A DNA stretch of 64,000 nucleotides from Sialis fuliginosa (GCA_961205875.1 OY540820.1:6138001-6202000), one strand, 5' to 3'. Positions 30,745-42,963 are shown, counted from the stretch's first letter. The notes: generated by a model from the sequence alone, not told the origin. Numbers and translations: made by a program.

Positions 30745-33346
30745 TAAATTTCATTTTTTCATAGGAATATTAAACAAAACATTTTAAAATCTAATTTATA
30801 TTCCAATATATTAAATCGTTAATGAACACGTCCCTGCAACATCCGAAATACGCGATCACTGTAACAAGAATTTAGATGCATCATTAATTGTACCTATATA
30901 ATTTTGTTTTGGTTCATCAGAAACAATAGTGTATGTAGAGCTAAAATCAGGCCAATAATTTTTATCGTTTACTTTATATCTTTAAGAAAACATAAAACGA
31001 AAACTCAATTTAGTATTTGTATTGTGCGACAATCTAAATTATATTTCGGGACTATTTATTTAACAACCACCAAATACAAAACCGGATTAAGAAAATGGGG
31101 CGGTGGGGGGTAATGTATGGCGTTGTCTGTACCCCACGCTTTGATTACCACTGAAATTTACGATATAAAATGTATATAAAGAAACAGAAGAAGGAAAAGA
31201 ACTATCTAGTGAATTTTTCAGTTATTCCCTACCGTTGCCAACGGCAACGGTAGGGAATAAGAATCCAGACAAAAATAATGGAATGAAAACATCTTACTTC
31301 GTAGATCCATATACCTATATTCTATATATACAGTGAGTATTAAAGGAGATAAACCAGTAAATCTCGAGATATTTTTAATGAAATGTTGCAGAATATAACA
31401 GTTCAATCAACTGGCCTTAAAAACTACGTTCCTGGTACTCGTTGGTTAGCGATACGTCCCCATTAAAACTGTTTAACCTAACTATAACAAACGGAACAGA
31501 CACACATACAAACAGACACGAAAGAAATAGTAGGGGAAAGTATGGTATATTGGACCACCCTTATATCTCGAAAAGTAGATTTCTTAAATGGCAACACAGT
31601 GCGATAGGCGCCTTACATTATTGTATATAGGCTATATTGTTCTTCTTGATATGTTGAATGTTAGTGTTTTGTTTCCGCAAATGTAAATAAATGATTTTTG
31701 ATGTAATTTTGAGTGATTCATGCTAAGGGTGTAGTTAGTACAAAGATAAGCATACAGCGTTTTTAATTTAAAGTTTGTAGCAGCAATTTAAATCAACAAT
31801 TAACTGTCAAGGATTGATTGACGACTTTGATAGGTTATATTTGGAATATAATATTTTGGAATCATGAAACTTATACCAATAATCCTGACATATGTGATGA
31901 TTGTCTTTCTTGAATAATTTAAATGAAATAATGTAACGAGACTGATTTCTTATAGTTATTTGTTTTAATACTTATGATAAATAACTGTTTGATAGTCTAT
32001 AATTCATAAATATATATTATGTTTTGTTTACTGGTGTATTTTAGTTAATATTCTATTAAAGTCCAAATTAGCAACCCCGTGGTCCAATTTTTTTTTGATC
32101 TAGAGCGGAAAGATTAAGTGAAAATTTTGAAAATAGAATTAGAATTCTTTCAAAAATAATCATATGTGGCGAGGAAACAAAATAGCTTATTATAAACATA
32201 ATATTAATTATAATTGCATCGAGAAAGATGATAATATTCCAAGGTTGTAAATTTTAAAGTCGTTGTTATTCTATTAATTAATTAATTAAAAGTACGGGTA
32301 AAAATATCGTATACTCCCGACCGCAAACATGTTAAAAAATTCAGTACAGCATCAATCATGACAGTTTGCTGCGCTCACGGCAAGCTCTGTTTGCCGCTTC
32401 ACTGCAACGAAAACAAAACAACTCCGTGCGGTGGCATACAGTGAGGGGTGGCGAAATTATATAAAATAGATAGAACTTTAAAATAATTCTTCTTTGATCG
32501 ATATTGGATCATTATTTTCCATCATTTATAAATCATTTTTTAGTTGGTCAAAGACTTCTTTACGAATTTGATTTTATTTTTTTCATAAATACCAACCTTA
32601 TCTGAATATAAAATGTATCTTGTACATTTTACGTGCGATTCTTAATTTTTGAAATATTAAATTAAAAAAAAAATGTAATCCAAAAAATATAATTTGTTAG
32701 AGCATTTTTACTTTATTCTTATAACAATCTCGAAAACATGTAAATTTGTATATAAAAATCCTTGAAATCGAATCAAAAAGTAAAATTGTTTTATGAAATA
32801 ACCCTGCAATATTTCTTGATATTAGTTTTGAGGATATCCAACAAATCTTGACTATTTAAAATATAATTAACTAAACTATTTTCATTGTTTTTTGTGTATT
32901 AAAAAGGCACAAACAAGATAGTCATCCACATAGAATTGAGGATTGAATAGGCAATTTTTAAAGTCTGCGCTCACTACAGACGATTAAAAATCGGCCGACT
33001 AAATAATACAAAAGGACTGGTCGATTCCCATTTGATTAAAAAGTCGAGAAACTATCTGCCGATTGGCAATTAATATTAGAGCAAGAGCTGACTGAAAAAA
33101 AACTAGCCTATCGAGTAACTGGGTAAAATATTTTTTAAATGTTAGTACCCATAGCGAGCATGAGAAAAATCATTTTGTGCCTAAGCGGGACTTGTTAATT
33201 TTTCAGGGGGGAGGGGATAAGGACTTAAAGTTAGATAAAAAAAATATTTTTTTATACTGTTTGTTTTTATACTGTTTTGTTTTTTCGGTCCAAACTCGGC
33301 ATTACGTAGGATTTGTGATTATCTATGGAAATTACTATCGACCAAC
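30745..33346. other. AT-rich intergenic
   Basis: No gene. 31530-31600 shares GTATGGTATATTGGACCACCC with 63140. 32970-33060 contains CGATTAAAAATCGGCCGACT, loosely mirrored near 34010-34030. 33258-33303 is a solo end of the 21212 MITE. 32340-32450 is a slightly GC-richer patch with nothing recognised. Confidence 0.5.
31222..31260. repeat. Perfect hairpin, 18-bp arms, 3-base loop
   Basis: TTATTCCCTACCGTTGCC is separated by AAC from its exact complement. Uninterrupted arms this long and this tight are unusual in the window. Could be a palindromic transposon core or a structured RNA stem; no surrounding element recognised. Confidence 0.85.
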
Positions 33347-33973
33347 CAGTGCCGGATTAACTATGTAGCAGGAGTAGCAAATGCTACGGGCCCCGCGTCT
33401 TTGGGGGCCCCGCGGCTTTTTGGAAAATTATCTCTTATTGGTTATACCACTTACCGTCCAATGATTGATACGGGTGTCCAAATCTACAGAAATTAATAAT
33501 TTAATCTTACAGTTTCCAATCTTGACTTGATTTAATCGAAAAATTGATTTTTAAAGCTCCGATCTTTGATTTTTTAATCGATTTTTCTAAATTTGCTCAC
33601 ATTGAACGCCCCAGGTGACACCCATCTCGTTTGTTAATTAAATAAAGCCTATTTACCTCCCTTTTTTGGTTATTTAAAGCTTCTAAGAGGTAAAATGTCT
33701 AATAAATTTAACCAATTGACTTATTTTTTGGTAATTGTCAAGTCTATAAGGGGTGATAACCGTACATAAAGCCCACTGATATTTTTTCTGTCGTAAAAGA
33801 TTCACAGGAGGTGCACTCGCCTAATGCAAAAAAAATAAATCCTATTGATTTTTTCGGGAGGAGGGGGGACTATCGATTTGCACCCTGAGTTACCCCCCCC
33901 CCCCCCTCCCTCGTGACGCCACTGCCAATGGCCTTTATAACATTTGCTACAGGCCCCGCGGTGACTTAATCGG
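33347..33973. mobile_element. hAT-like element related to 16758
   Basis: Begins CAGTGCCGGATTAACTATG and carries ATGCTACGGGCCCCGCG at left, mirrored by CATTTGCTACAGGCCCCGCG near 33940-33960. An internal TGACGCCACTG end and a C run suggest a nested second MITE. The right tip is degenerate and no 8-bp duplication is evident. Confidence 0.6.
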
Positions 33974-34141
33974 AGACAAATCAGTTTGCAACTGGAATCC
34001 GATCAAACTATCGGCCGGCTAAAAGTCTGTATAGTATTCGCGGGCTCTTACACTGATTTGTTTCTGGAGAAATTCTTCATAACACCAGAATCATTTTATT
34101 TGCTGATTGTATTGTGAAAGAGTTACAATAGATTGATACTT

Positions 34142-34380
34142 TTTACCCCCCTCCCCCCCCCCCCAACCCAACCAGGCGTTGCGACGCAGTAGCGCACTGC
34201 CGCCGCGCGCTCGACTGGAAGCCGTGTTTACACTCAGAGACCGCCGCCGGCAAATTATCTGTCAAGAATGTTAAGTCTCTCTATCTCTCTCTCGAGCGTT
34301 GCGCGTTGTTGCGTCACGGAACATCAATACGCCCCGAGTTTCTTACACGCGTATATATACCTTTGTTGTTGTTGTAATTT
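34142..34380. promoter_or_regulatory. Pyrimidine run plus GC-rich island (candidate regulatory DNA)
   Basis: A C-rich tract (about 34145-34165) precedes ~200 bp with GTTGCGACGCAGTAGCGC, CCGCCGCGCGCTCG and a CTCTCTATCTCTCTCTC GAGA-type run, then a TATATATA at 34352. The GAGA-like run and CpGs are reminiscent of insect promoters or polycomb elements, but no transcript unit is visible. Confidence 0.35.
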
Positions 34381-35433
34381 CCCAGCAGCAACGTGGTATG
34401 TCTGTTTTGTTCAATAATATTTTTATTGTTTTTAGATGATATGTATCGAAGTAGTTTATTTTAACTAAAAACAATAATACTTTATGAATCATCTGAAATA
34501 GAATAAAAATACAATATAGCTGATAAAGTACGAACCTATACTGAAAAAAAAATCTGTTGAGAATAAATAAATATTACTTAATTGATTCGTGTAAATAAAG
34601 TATTTGTGCAGTAGTAAATAATTTCCTATTAGGACCAAATAAATATTTTGCTTAAACCCAATATTTCCCAGGTCTTATTTATAGGACATCATATTTTCAA
34701 TTTTTTTCCTCTGACACAATAACGTTGTTCATTTGATTTACATTACTAATATGTTATTTAACTCTCACTACTTACAATAAACATGAACACCTCTAGAGTT
34801 CATTCAATGACAAATTACAACTCTTTTAGAGTAATCGTGTTCTATGCCATCTAGTCGACTTTTATAGTTAATTTTTTTTTCACTTAGTAAAGTGTTTTTA
34901 AATTGACGAAACTATAATATTACTTATGAGAGTGTAAATAAAGCAAAATAATATCAATACATTTCAAGTATAAAGCCAGGTACAGACTCTCGTCGTTAAA
35001 ATGTGCTATTCTATAAATATGACACTGGAAACTCATGGCAATAATCTAGTACTGTGACAGATTATTATTATATCTTGCATTGCATTTATCTTTTTGGTCA
35101 TATTTTCAACAAGAATTGAGAACATGATCAAAAAATTCGACGAAATAAAAAGTCGGGAAGTAATGGGTTAATACGGGCAAGTTAAAAATTATTTATTAGA
35201 ATTACGAATTATTCGAGTCAATAAATTGATTTGATTCAACAGTTTGAACAAAGTACTTATATTTCGTTATTTCATTTAAAAACATCTACCAAGTAAATGC
35301 ACAGTGCTTCCTCGTGCTTAATTCACCAAACGTAGTTAATTATTCAACAATTTAAATAAATTTCGGTTTTTAAATTAACGGGTTTTCCGGGTTTCGGTTC
35401 AGTTCTGGTTCGAAGCCCTGGTTCTAATCTATC
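34381..35433. other. AT-rich intergenic
   Basis: Nothing recognised except the inverted family D end at 35285-35360 (GCACAGTGCTTCCTCGTG). Confidence 0.55.
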
Positions 35434-35637
35434 TGACAGTTCTTTTTAAGTTTCATGAAATGTTTGACAATTTTCACGCACGCGTGGTATGTAAACACCA
35501 ACGGTATTAAAACAGTGGCGATATTATGAAAATTATTTTGTACGGTCAGAGTCGCCAACTGTGTTACAATACGTTGAAGAATTACTGTTCTAAATTTCCC
35601 CCCGCATTATTTGCTAGCTCCTTTATAATACCGGACA
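35434..35637. mobile_element. Harbinger-like MITE, left-truncated
   Basis: Right part of the 61452/42641 family: CCAACGGTATTAAAACAGTG, TTGTACGGTCA, ending GCTCCTTTATAATACCGGACA followed by TTA. The left ~100 bp is missing. Confidence 0.75.
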
Positions 35638-36199
35638 TTAGTCTTTTACTTAGAGCAAAAATGCAACTTACCTCTCGCTAGGAAGCTCCTTAGTAATTTA
35701 ATCGAATAATTGTATTTTGTTGTTCCAAAATAATACGTAATTAGCATCAAATAATTTTTATTTGTACCAACATCTTTCTCATCTTAGTGCGTCGAATAAT
35801 TTTAATTTATCCAGTTAAAAAATTATAAATTTACAGCGCATAATTTGAACTACAGTCAACTTAATAAATATTTCAGTCAAAAATATTTATTATTATACAT
35901 ACATATTTATAAGTCATTAAATACATCAATTCAAAGAATTATAGTATTGAATAAAATAACAATAATTTGTATCAATAAATTAGACTATTTGGATCAAATA
36001 AATTCCTTTAAATAACTGGGTTAAGTAAAATTTACTTTACTCAAATAATTTAAGTTATTTTTATTCATTATATATTTTTTCAGTGTAATTCCATTTAATT
36101 CGGACCCCACTGCTTCCAAATACCTGCACATCTTTACTTATTAGCATCAACCGGTACGCAATATTGAAATCATCAAGTAGTACATCCAACAAAGTAATA

Positions 36200-36440
36200 A
36201 ATCATTATTAAAATTGCACATTCTGTTGTTTGCGGTGTCCGGTAGAAGCGGCGGTAATCACAACACGGCTCCTATACAATATTATAAACAAAACGTAGAA
36301 TGTCTGCAAACCGCAAATTGCTTAGAGAGTTCAGAGCGGCGTAACACAAGGTACCGAAAACCGCAGCTACGATCTATCCCAGTAATTCACGCTTTTGAAT
36401 GTGTAATTGTATTTCTACTTTTCTATCATCGACAGTTGCT
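36200..36440. other. Balanced-composition patch, function unknown
   Basis: GTCCGGTAGAAGCGGCGG and neighbouring sequence have no repeat partner. A 78-codon frame crosses it from a non-ATG codon and has no recognised domain. Could be regulatory DNA or an old gene fragment. Confidence 0.25.
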
Positions 36441-36759
36441 ATATCTATAAAAGAGAATGGGTCTCATATTTGGAATATGCTAAAATATTTACTGTATGTC
36501 CATATCATAGACATCTGACTCGAAAACAGAGTCGTGTCAAAAGAAAGAGATAGATACAGGTTTGGAATATACTTGTCCTTTTTTAAACAAGAGTGTAACT
36601 ATTTCATTCTTGGCTCCGAACATTAAAAATATTCATAGATACATATATATAAAGAGGTTAAAAAACAAAAAATAATTAACGTTATAAAAAATTTTATTTA
36701 ATTGTTCTTCCTTTTTCGTAGCTTCGTAATGTAACCTATTATCAAAAAAAATATTTAAA

Positions 36760-37640
36760 ATTTTGTTAAGTAAATCTTGTATGTGCTGTTTGTATCCCTG
36801 AATCCATTCTGACTATTTTCGCCATGATGTCTGTGTGTCCGTCTGTCGGTCTGTCTCTAAGCGCTGTAAGTCAAATACGACAAATCGTAGAAGGGTGAAA
36901 TTTTAGATTTAAGATTAATTTTTGTCTGAGAAGAAAACGTCCTATTTTTGAAAACGATCTTTCAACCGGATACGGATGTTTACCTACGTCGATTTTTGAA
37001 TATTTAGAATTACTCTGAAACAGTGTGAAATAGAGAAAAATGGTCAAGTTAAAAATTGTAGGTAATATAATTGTCTATAACTTATATTCTATTCATTTTT
37101 TCGTAAAAACGAATTTTTGAAGAAAATTTTTTTTATTATAATTCAAATAGTTCATATAACAGAGAAGAAATATCTGCCATGAGTGTCATGGGACTTTCTT
37201 ATACGTATTACAAAGATTGAACAGTGTGTGTATTTGCCATAGGTACCATGGGACTTTCTTATACGTAATACTGAGAGTGAACAGTGTAGGTGAATCTAAA
37301 TAATTACATAAAAAAATTCTTTCTGGCTAAATCATAAATGTTGGAAAAAAATGTATGGAGAATAAATTATAGATAATAACATACTCGACACTTTTTATCT
37401 AAAACATTTTTTTCTTATTTCAAAAATAACTCGAAAATTAAAAAATGTACATTCGTTTTCAGTTATTACGTTAAAAAATATCACTTGTTATATAATGGAG
37501 AGAATGATATTACCTATATTATTCATTTTATTCTATCTTGTTAGTTTGTCAGAAATGATTTAATAAAATAAGAATCACGTATACAATTCACTGTTAGGAT
37601 TACGTATAAGAAAGTCCAGTGGTTCCCAAGGCAGATATTT
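36760..37640 (-). repeat. Family R repeat, inverted copy
   Basis: Colinear on the minus strand with 1000-1730: CGCCATGATGTC, GACAAATCGTAGAAGGG, ACGGATGTTTACCTACG and TATACGTAATAC. GGGACTTTCTTATACGTA occurs twice (37191 and 37251), a local duplication not seen in the other copy. Confidence 0.75.
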
Positions 37641-38229
37641 TATTAATAAATAAGGCTCCAAAAAAACAAATTTCGTACAATTTTCTCATAAAATGTGTCA
37701 TTATTGAAATAAATTATTGACGTAAGCAATTGAAACACTAACATCTAAAACAGTCATCTAAGGCCTTAGGGTCAAGATGTTGTAAAAGATAAATAATAAA
37801 CTGTTAGAATAGTTTGAGACATAACCCTTTCAAACATTTAGATTCACATTGCCAAATGTTGATTTTATTGGAAACTATTAACCTAAATTCTAACGTAAAC
37901 AATACAGAATGTATTTGCAAAATTTAACAGTTCGTAAAATTTTATATAGCACTTGTACAAATATCATATGTTCGATATGTTTCATTAGCATTTCTAACAA
38001 CTGGTCAAATAGACATAGTTTACAGTAGCCCATCGTGGAAATGTTACAGATAATATAAATATATAGTAAAAATGAAGTTTTAAGAAAATGAACTAGAAAG
38101 AAAGCATCTACTTATCTAAAAATCTGTTAGGATGGAGATAAATTAATTGAAAAAAGTTATATTTTGTAAATTTATAAATTTATAGGCGAAAAACTGAAAT
38201 AAATTAAGTGAAATTTTAGCCGATATTTA
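37641..38229. other. AT-rich intergenic, nothing recognised
   Basis: No frame, repeat partner or motif noted. Confidence 0.55.
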
Positions 38230-38780
38230 GGGTCAACTGGGGTAAAAGTGAAACAAAATACAGTTAACGATACAAATTCATACTTTATTTTTTTCTAGTA
38301 GATGCGCTTATGAATAACCATTATAAATACTTACGTCATTTGAACTGTACGATACAACACGGACTTTAAAAATGAAAAAAGTGTGTTTCATTTTTAACCT
38401 CTAATTTGGGAAAAAGTGAAACAGGCCTCTAATGGAAAATATTTCTTGAAAAATTAAAAGAAAAGCTACAAAGGCAAATTTTATCTTCTTTGTGGCATAT
38501 CAATGTGAAATTGTAACTTTAATTAATATCTGAGCTATACAAAAAGTTATGTGCAAAGAATTACAATTTAATTCACACGTTTTGACATCGACTAACAGGG
38601 AAATCTGTAGGGGTGACACATCACTTATTGGGCGATTCATATTTTCAGGTCGATTTAACAAACCTTTAATGATGATATCAGTTTTCATAATTCTCCTATA
38701 AACAAATTAGTTTTTTAGTTGCAAGCTTGTTTCACTTTTACCCCATTTTTTTCGTGTTTCATATTTACCCCACTCGACCC
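38230..38780 (-). mobile_element. TA-duplicating MITE, 551 bp (family GGGTCRA)
   Basis: Inverted relative to 4388. Ends GGGTCAACTGGGGTAAAA and TACCCCACTCGACCC, flanked by TA at 38228-38229 and 38781-38782. The 62-codon minus frame inside is a family-wide chance frame. Confidence 0.85.
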
Positions 38781-40554
38781 TATACCGTGAGTTAATTTTA
38801 AAACTTATTTACCACCTGAAACTAAATATTTCAGAAAAAATGTTTTAAATAAAAGTTCATTTGTTTTGAGGATAAAACAAAATGGCATTATTTTTTTTTT
38901 ATCCACAGGATAAAAATCTGACTTATAAAACCCCACTTTTTTTTAGAAAATCGCAATTATTACCCCTCCTCCCCTCAATGAAACAGTTTATTTTTTATCT
39001 CATTCTACCAAAATTTCACATCACTAATTGTTAATTACAATCCACAAAAAAAAACAAGTATAATGTATTCCATTTATGATACAAATTGATGAAAACAAAT
39101 GCCCGCAGTTGATACAGTAAACACTCGTGAATAGAGATTTATTATTGTTATTGTTGCAAAGGACATAATGCTTGCCTCCTTTTCTAATACAAACACACAA
39201 TCAGTAAATCACATGTCGCCACAAATATGTCAGGCAATAATTTTAAAAAGATGAATGTGCGAAAAGACTGTCATCAACATATGTGTTCCTAGTGAAATGT
39301 GGTCCAGTTCAACATTCATTTCTGTTAATCTTTTGGATTACTTTTGTATGTATGTGTGTAGATAAATTATTATTTTATTGCTGTTTTGGCAATTTGCTTG
39401 TTAGAATGTATGTAGTGTTTATCTTTTTAATTAACTCTTCAGGAATTTATTAATATTTATTGTATTCAGTTTGAAATTTTACTTTTTATCACGTTTGTGA
39501 TAAGAAAAGTCATGCTAGCTTTAAGACGATTGGCTACTGAAACCAAAATAGTTAAATCTATCTATTTTTTTTTTAATTTTCCTTTGCCCTGTTTTTATGT
39601 AATTTATAATCAAAGTTAGATTCTTATATAGACGATGTGCAATGGAAAATTCTACCATAAAATAGCAAGACTGTTTAAAACCTTGAAACTTTACAGAAAC
39701 GATCTCCGTCACCGCTTCAACTTTGCAAATCTATTACATGTTAGCTGCGTCAAAACTCTGCGCCGTTTCGACGCAGCTAACATGCCACTTGTATTGAATC
39801 ACATATAATAAATTTGCAAGGTCTAAAGTGCCAAGGCTTAAAAATATTTTTATGAATATTAATATTAATATTAAAAAGCATAAGAAAATAAGTGGTTTTA
39901 GAAGTGTAGGCATATAAGAGTAATAAGAGGTCTGGCAACGCCGGATCGTTTTGACACGTAAAATGTATGTGTGTATTGAATCCGGACAAAGGCCGTCTCC
40001 CAAAAGACCGATATGGACAAAAGGCCGACAGACAAAAAAATAATTTAAAACTAGTACCTATTTACCCGCGGCTTCGGTTGTATGTATTATCGATTATTAT
40101 TAACGCAAAGGGGGGGGGGGGTATAGGTAGAGTGTAACTATAAAATTCTTCAACCATTATCACCTTATATCAATTTATGTCCGTTTCGTCTGATCTCTAG
40201 CACGTCAGTTGAAAATTTCTGTGCAAATGTATCGTTTTCTAAAATACACAGTCTTGTTTTTTTACTCATAGTAAGAGTTCTGAGAGCTTGAATAAATTTC
40301 TGATTGATTGTAGTAGCCAAATCTCACTCACATACATATTTTCTCATTTTATCAACCAATATCTTTAAATATACTTTATATTATTACATTTTTATGCTTC
40401 CTAAAAAATAATACATACATGTGTTTCTTATAACGCCTTCCTGAATCCGCGCTTGTGTGAAGCCTAATCTCCACTGGTTCGTGTGTCAAAACGTTGCAAA
40501 TGTAAATAATACCATTAAAAAAAAAAAAAAGTATTGACTTGATATACACTGTTA
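38781..40554. other. AT-rich intergenic; complex patch at 39090-39330
   Basis: 39090-39330 is repeat-free with TTATTGTTATTGTTGC (Sox-like ATTGTT twice) and CACATGTCGCC. A G run lies near 40110. 39734-39785 has GTTAGCTGCGTCAAAAC and its near-inverse around CGACGCAGCTAAC, a small stem. No gene. Confidence 0.4.
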
Positions 40555-40830
40555 CAAATGGTCGACTGTTTTAGGAACACGTGTGGTAGCCGAGACTCTA
40601 GTTAACAGTGTACTAATTATGTGTTAATTGGGGCAGGCAGGATGTGCGCTGTGGCGATGGGCCGTGCACAAAAATGGAGAATCTCCACAATACCGGGTTT
40701 GTTCACATCTCTGAATAATTACAATGTCTTGCGGGGTCGTCACGGAGAACGGCATTAAAAAACATTAATTAGCGTCGATATCGCGAGCATTGCATTCAAC
40801 GAATCGGTTGCAACCAGGAATTTTATATTA
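40555..40830. promoter_or_regulatory. Repeat-free island with homeodomain-type sites (candidate enhancer)
   Basis: About 275 bp of balanced sequence with ACTAATTATGTGTTAATTG (two TAAT/ATTA cores) and CATTAATTAGCG, plus GAACACGTGTGG (E-box CACGTG) and GATATCGCGAGC. Clustering of homeodomain cores in GC-balanced DNA about 10 kb upstream of a homeobox gene suggests an enhancer; this is inference. Confidence 0.35.
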
Positions 40831-40904
40831 ATACGCAAAAATATTTTATCCAAAAAATTCGTGTACATAATTTTATACAATTTTTTTATAATACCAGGCA
40901 TAGA

Positions 40905-41035
40905 TATAAAACATATGGATTGTGTATTTGACTCGAAAATCGAGTCTTCATGTGGGTCTATGCTTGTCTTTCTTACTTGAGTATAAAAAGATAGAGTATT
41001 GCTTGGTTTATATATCAGAATACGCAGTCCATCAA
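40905..41035. repeat. Short dispersed repeat with TGACTCGAAAATCGAGTC
   Basis: GACTCGAAAATCGAGTC is a perfect 7-bp hairpin around AAA. Related sequence at 36500 (TGACTCGAAAACAGAGTC) and, weakly, 18640. Probably a palindromic MITE remnant. Confidence 0.45.
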
Positions 41036-41039
41036 AAGA

Positions 41040-42132
41040 TCTACAATAAAGTCAAGGAACACCATATGTCTAACTTCTATATTTAAGTCATAATGACTGC
41101 TTTTATGTTACAAAGAAAATTAAAAATATTTGGGTTTTGTTTACGTGGACTTATGACCTGCAAAACATTAATCCTTATCAAAATAAATGATTTCATCGTC
41201 ATAAGTACTTAATGTTGATATAATTTACCCTTTACAGCATCCGATTTGGTCTTTCGGTTCAGGAAATAACTTGAAATATACATACAGGGACATATTTTCG
41301 CGCGAACTATGTAAAGTAGACTCATGTCGCGGCGCAGGCATTTGGCAGAAGGAAGCTATGCGTTCGGCCGGCTTTTATTTTCAATAGTTAACTTTTAATT
41401 TTAAACAGAACAAAAATTATTTTTACTTTTTATTCTGATTCGTTTTTGTTAGGTAATTTAAGTGTTGTTTGGTTTTTATTACAATAATAACTTATCGTGT
41501 TTGTACTTAATTCAACTATATTTTTTTTAAATCCTAAACAATAATTCCGTATTCTACGCGAGCGAAGTCGCGCAGGTCCAGCCAGTGGGGTAGATAGCTT
41601 TTTGCGAGGGGGGGGGGTATATTACTTAGTATTTAATCTCATATTTTTGGTTCAGGGACCCTCAATACGTGTAATTCCGTTAAAATCTTGAGTTCGATTT
41701 TTTTCATGCAGCAGGGCTGTAACTAGAAGCTCAGGGGCCCTCAAAATATGCAAAATTAAAAAAAATAATTATTATTATAATTTTGAATTGAATGACCTTT
41801 TGATCATATAGTTAATAAACTGTAGTTTCTTATTACTAAAAAAAAAAAAAAACAAAAAAAAGGTCATTCAATTAAAAACTAAGCAATAACTGAAAACCTT
41901 TAATTTGCCTTTTTAAAACCGACTAAAAAGCTGAAAATAAAATTCTATTAGACTCTTTTCGTACTAACTATTGCATTTAAAAAAAAGTTGATTTTGTTCA
42001 TACTGGAAGAATTTTAAAAAATGTCTCTGAGTTAAAAAATGTCTTTGAGTTTTCTCATGAAGTAGACTCATGGGGGGTGGATTGATCCTCTTGACCCCCC
42101 CCCCCCCCTATCTACGACATTGGGTCCAGCTA
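41040..42132 (+). mobile_element. Helitron, interrupted by a hAT
   Basis: Body 41040-41582 matches 6185-6702 (ACACCATATGTCTAAC, TTTGGGTTTTGTTTACGTGG, GCCGGC, AATCCTAAACAATAATTCC). The tail GCGAAGTCGCGCAGGTCCAGC is split by the hAT at 41583 and finishes as CTAG|T at 42129-42133. The 5' head is not recognised. Confidence 0.75.
41583..42122. mobile_element. hAT-like element inside the Helitron tail, 8-bp duplication
   Basis: Ends CAGTGGGGTAGATAG and CTATCTACGACATTG. GGTCCAGC flanks exactly at 41575-41582 and 42123-42130. G and C homopolymer runs lie just inside the two ends, in inverted arrangement, and a central GAATGACCTTTTGATC segment is mirrored near 41860. Non-coding. Confidence 0.85.
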
Positions 42133-42249
42133 GTCTCTCTATATTTATGATACCAGGCAGGTTATGATTTTGGTACTTGATATCAACTCAACATTTTAAA
42201 AATCATCTGCAGCAAAATGCAATACCATAAAATAAATACAAATGTTTGA

Positions 42250-42480
42250 CATTCCAGGAAATAGATCTACATATTGCACGCTGTGCGTATGGGTGTGTGT
42301 GTGTGTGTATTTGTAACGCCCGGGCGGACAGACAGATTCAATTAGCAGGCGAGTAATTGGACGCATTCCTGCGACACGTTTTCTTCTTCCTCTCCGCCAC
42401 GGTGGCGGCCGGTAACAAATCTCACTGATTTATCGGCAATCCTCACGTATTTGCCTTTGACTAATCTGTGTCGTCGTTCT
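42250..42480. promoter_or_regulatory. Repeat-free island (candidate enhancer)
   Basis: GC-balanced to GC-rich with a (GT)n run, TTCAATTAGCAGGCGAGTAA and TAATTGGACGC homeodomain-type sites, and CCACGGTGGCGGCCGG. Short open frames on either side have no domain. Candidate only. Confidence 0.3.
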
Positions 42481-42640
42481 TTATCTGTGTGTCTAACATT
42501 ATGCACGCCCGTTTGATGTTGGACCAAAAACAACGGGAATATATACATACTATGTCTCTCGCGTTGCGTAATTTCGTAGATTATTCAGATGGTGTTAAAT
42601 CATATTTGAAATACTTTTATAATAAAACAGAAATGCCTTA

Positions 42641-42963
42641 TGTCCGGTATTATAAAGGAGCTAACACATTTGCTAGCTTGCAAGCATTCTCAAATGAGAT
42701 ATATATCAAACTTACATGACAGTTCTTTTGGAGTTTGTTGAAGACTTTGACGCGTTGTAGGTAAAAACCAACGGTATTAAAACAGTGGTGATATTATGAA
42801 AATTATTTTGTACGGTCATAGATGCCAACTGTGTTACAATTAGTTGAAGTGTCATTGCTCTAAATTCCATAGCTAATCCATAAATACTAGGGCAGAATTA
42901 ATACCCCATTTGAGAGTGCTTGAAAGCTAGCAAATTTTGCGAACTCCTTTATAATACCGGACA
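42641..42963. mobile_element. Harbinger-like MITE, 323 bp
   Basis: Ends TGTCCGGTATTATAAAGGAG and TCCTTTATAATACCGGACA, same family as 61452. The left flank is TTA; the right flank reads TAT, so the duplication is not exact. The 83-codon frame at 42468-42719 crosses the element and is not a gene. Confidence 0.8.

Noticed and set aside
42468-42719. 83-codon open frame
   Set aside because: It runs across the boundary into a Harbinger-like MITE and has no domain.
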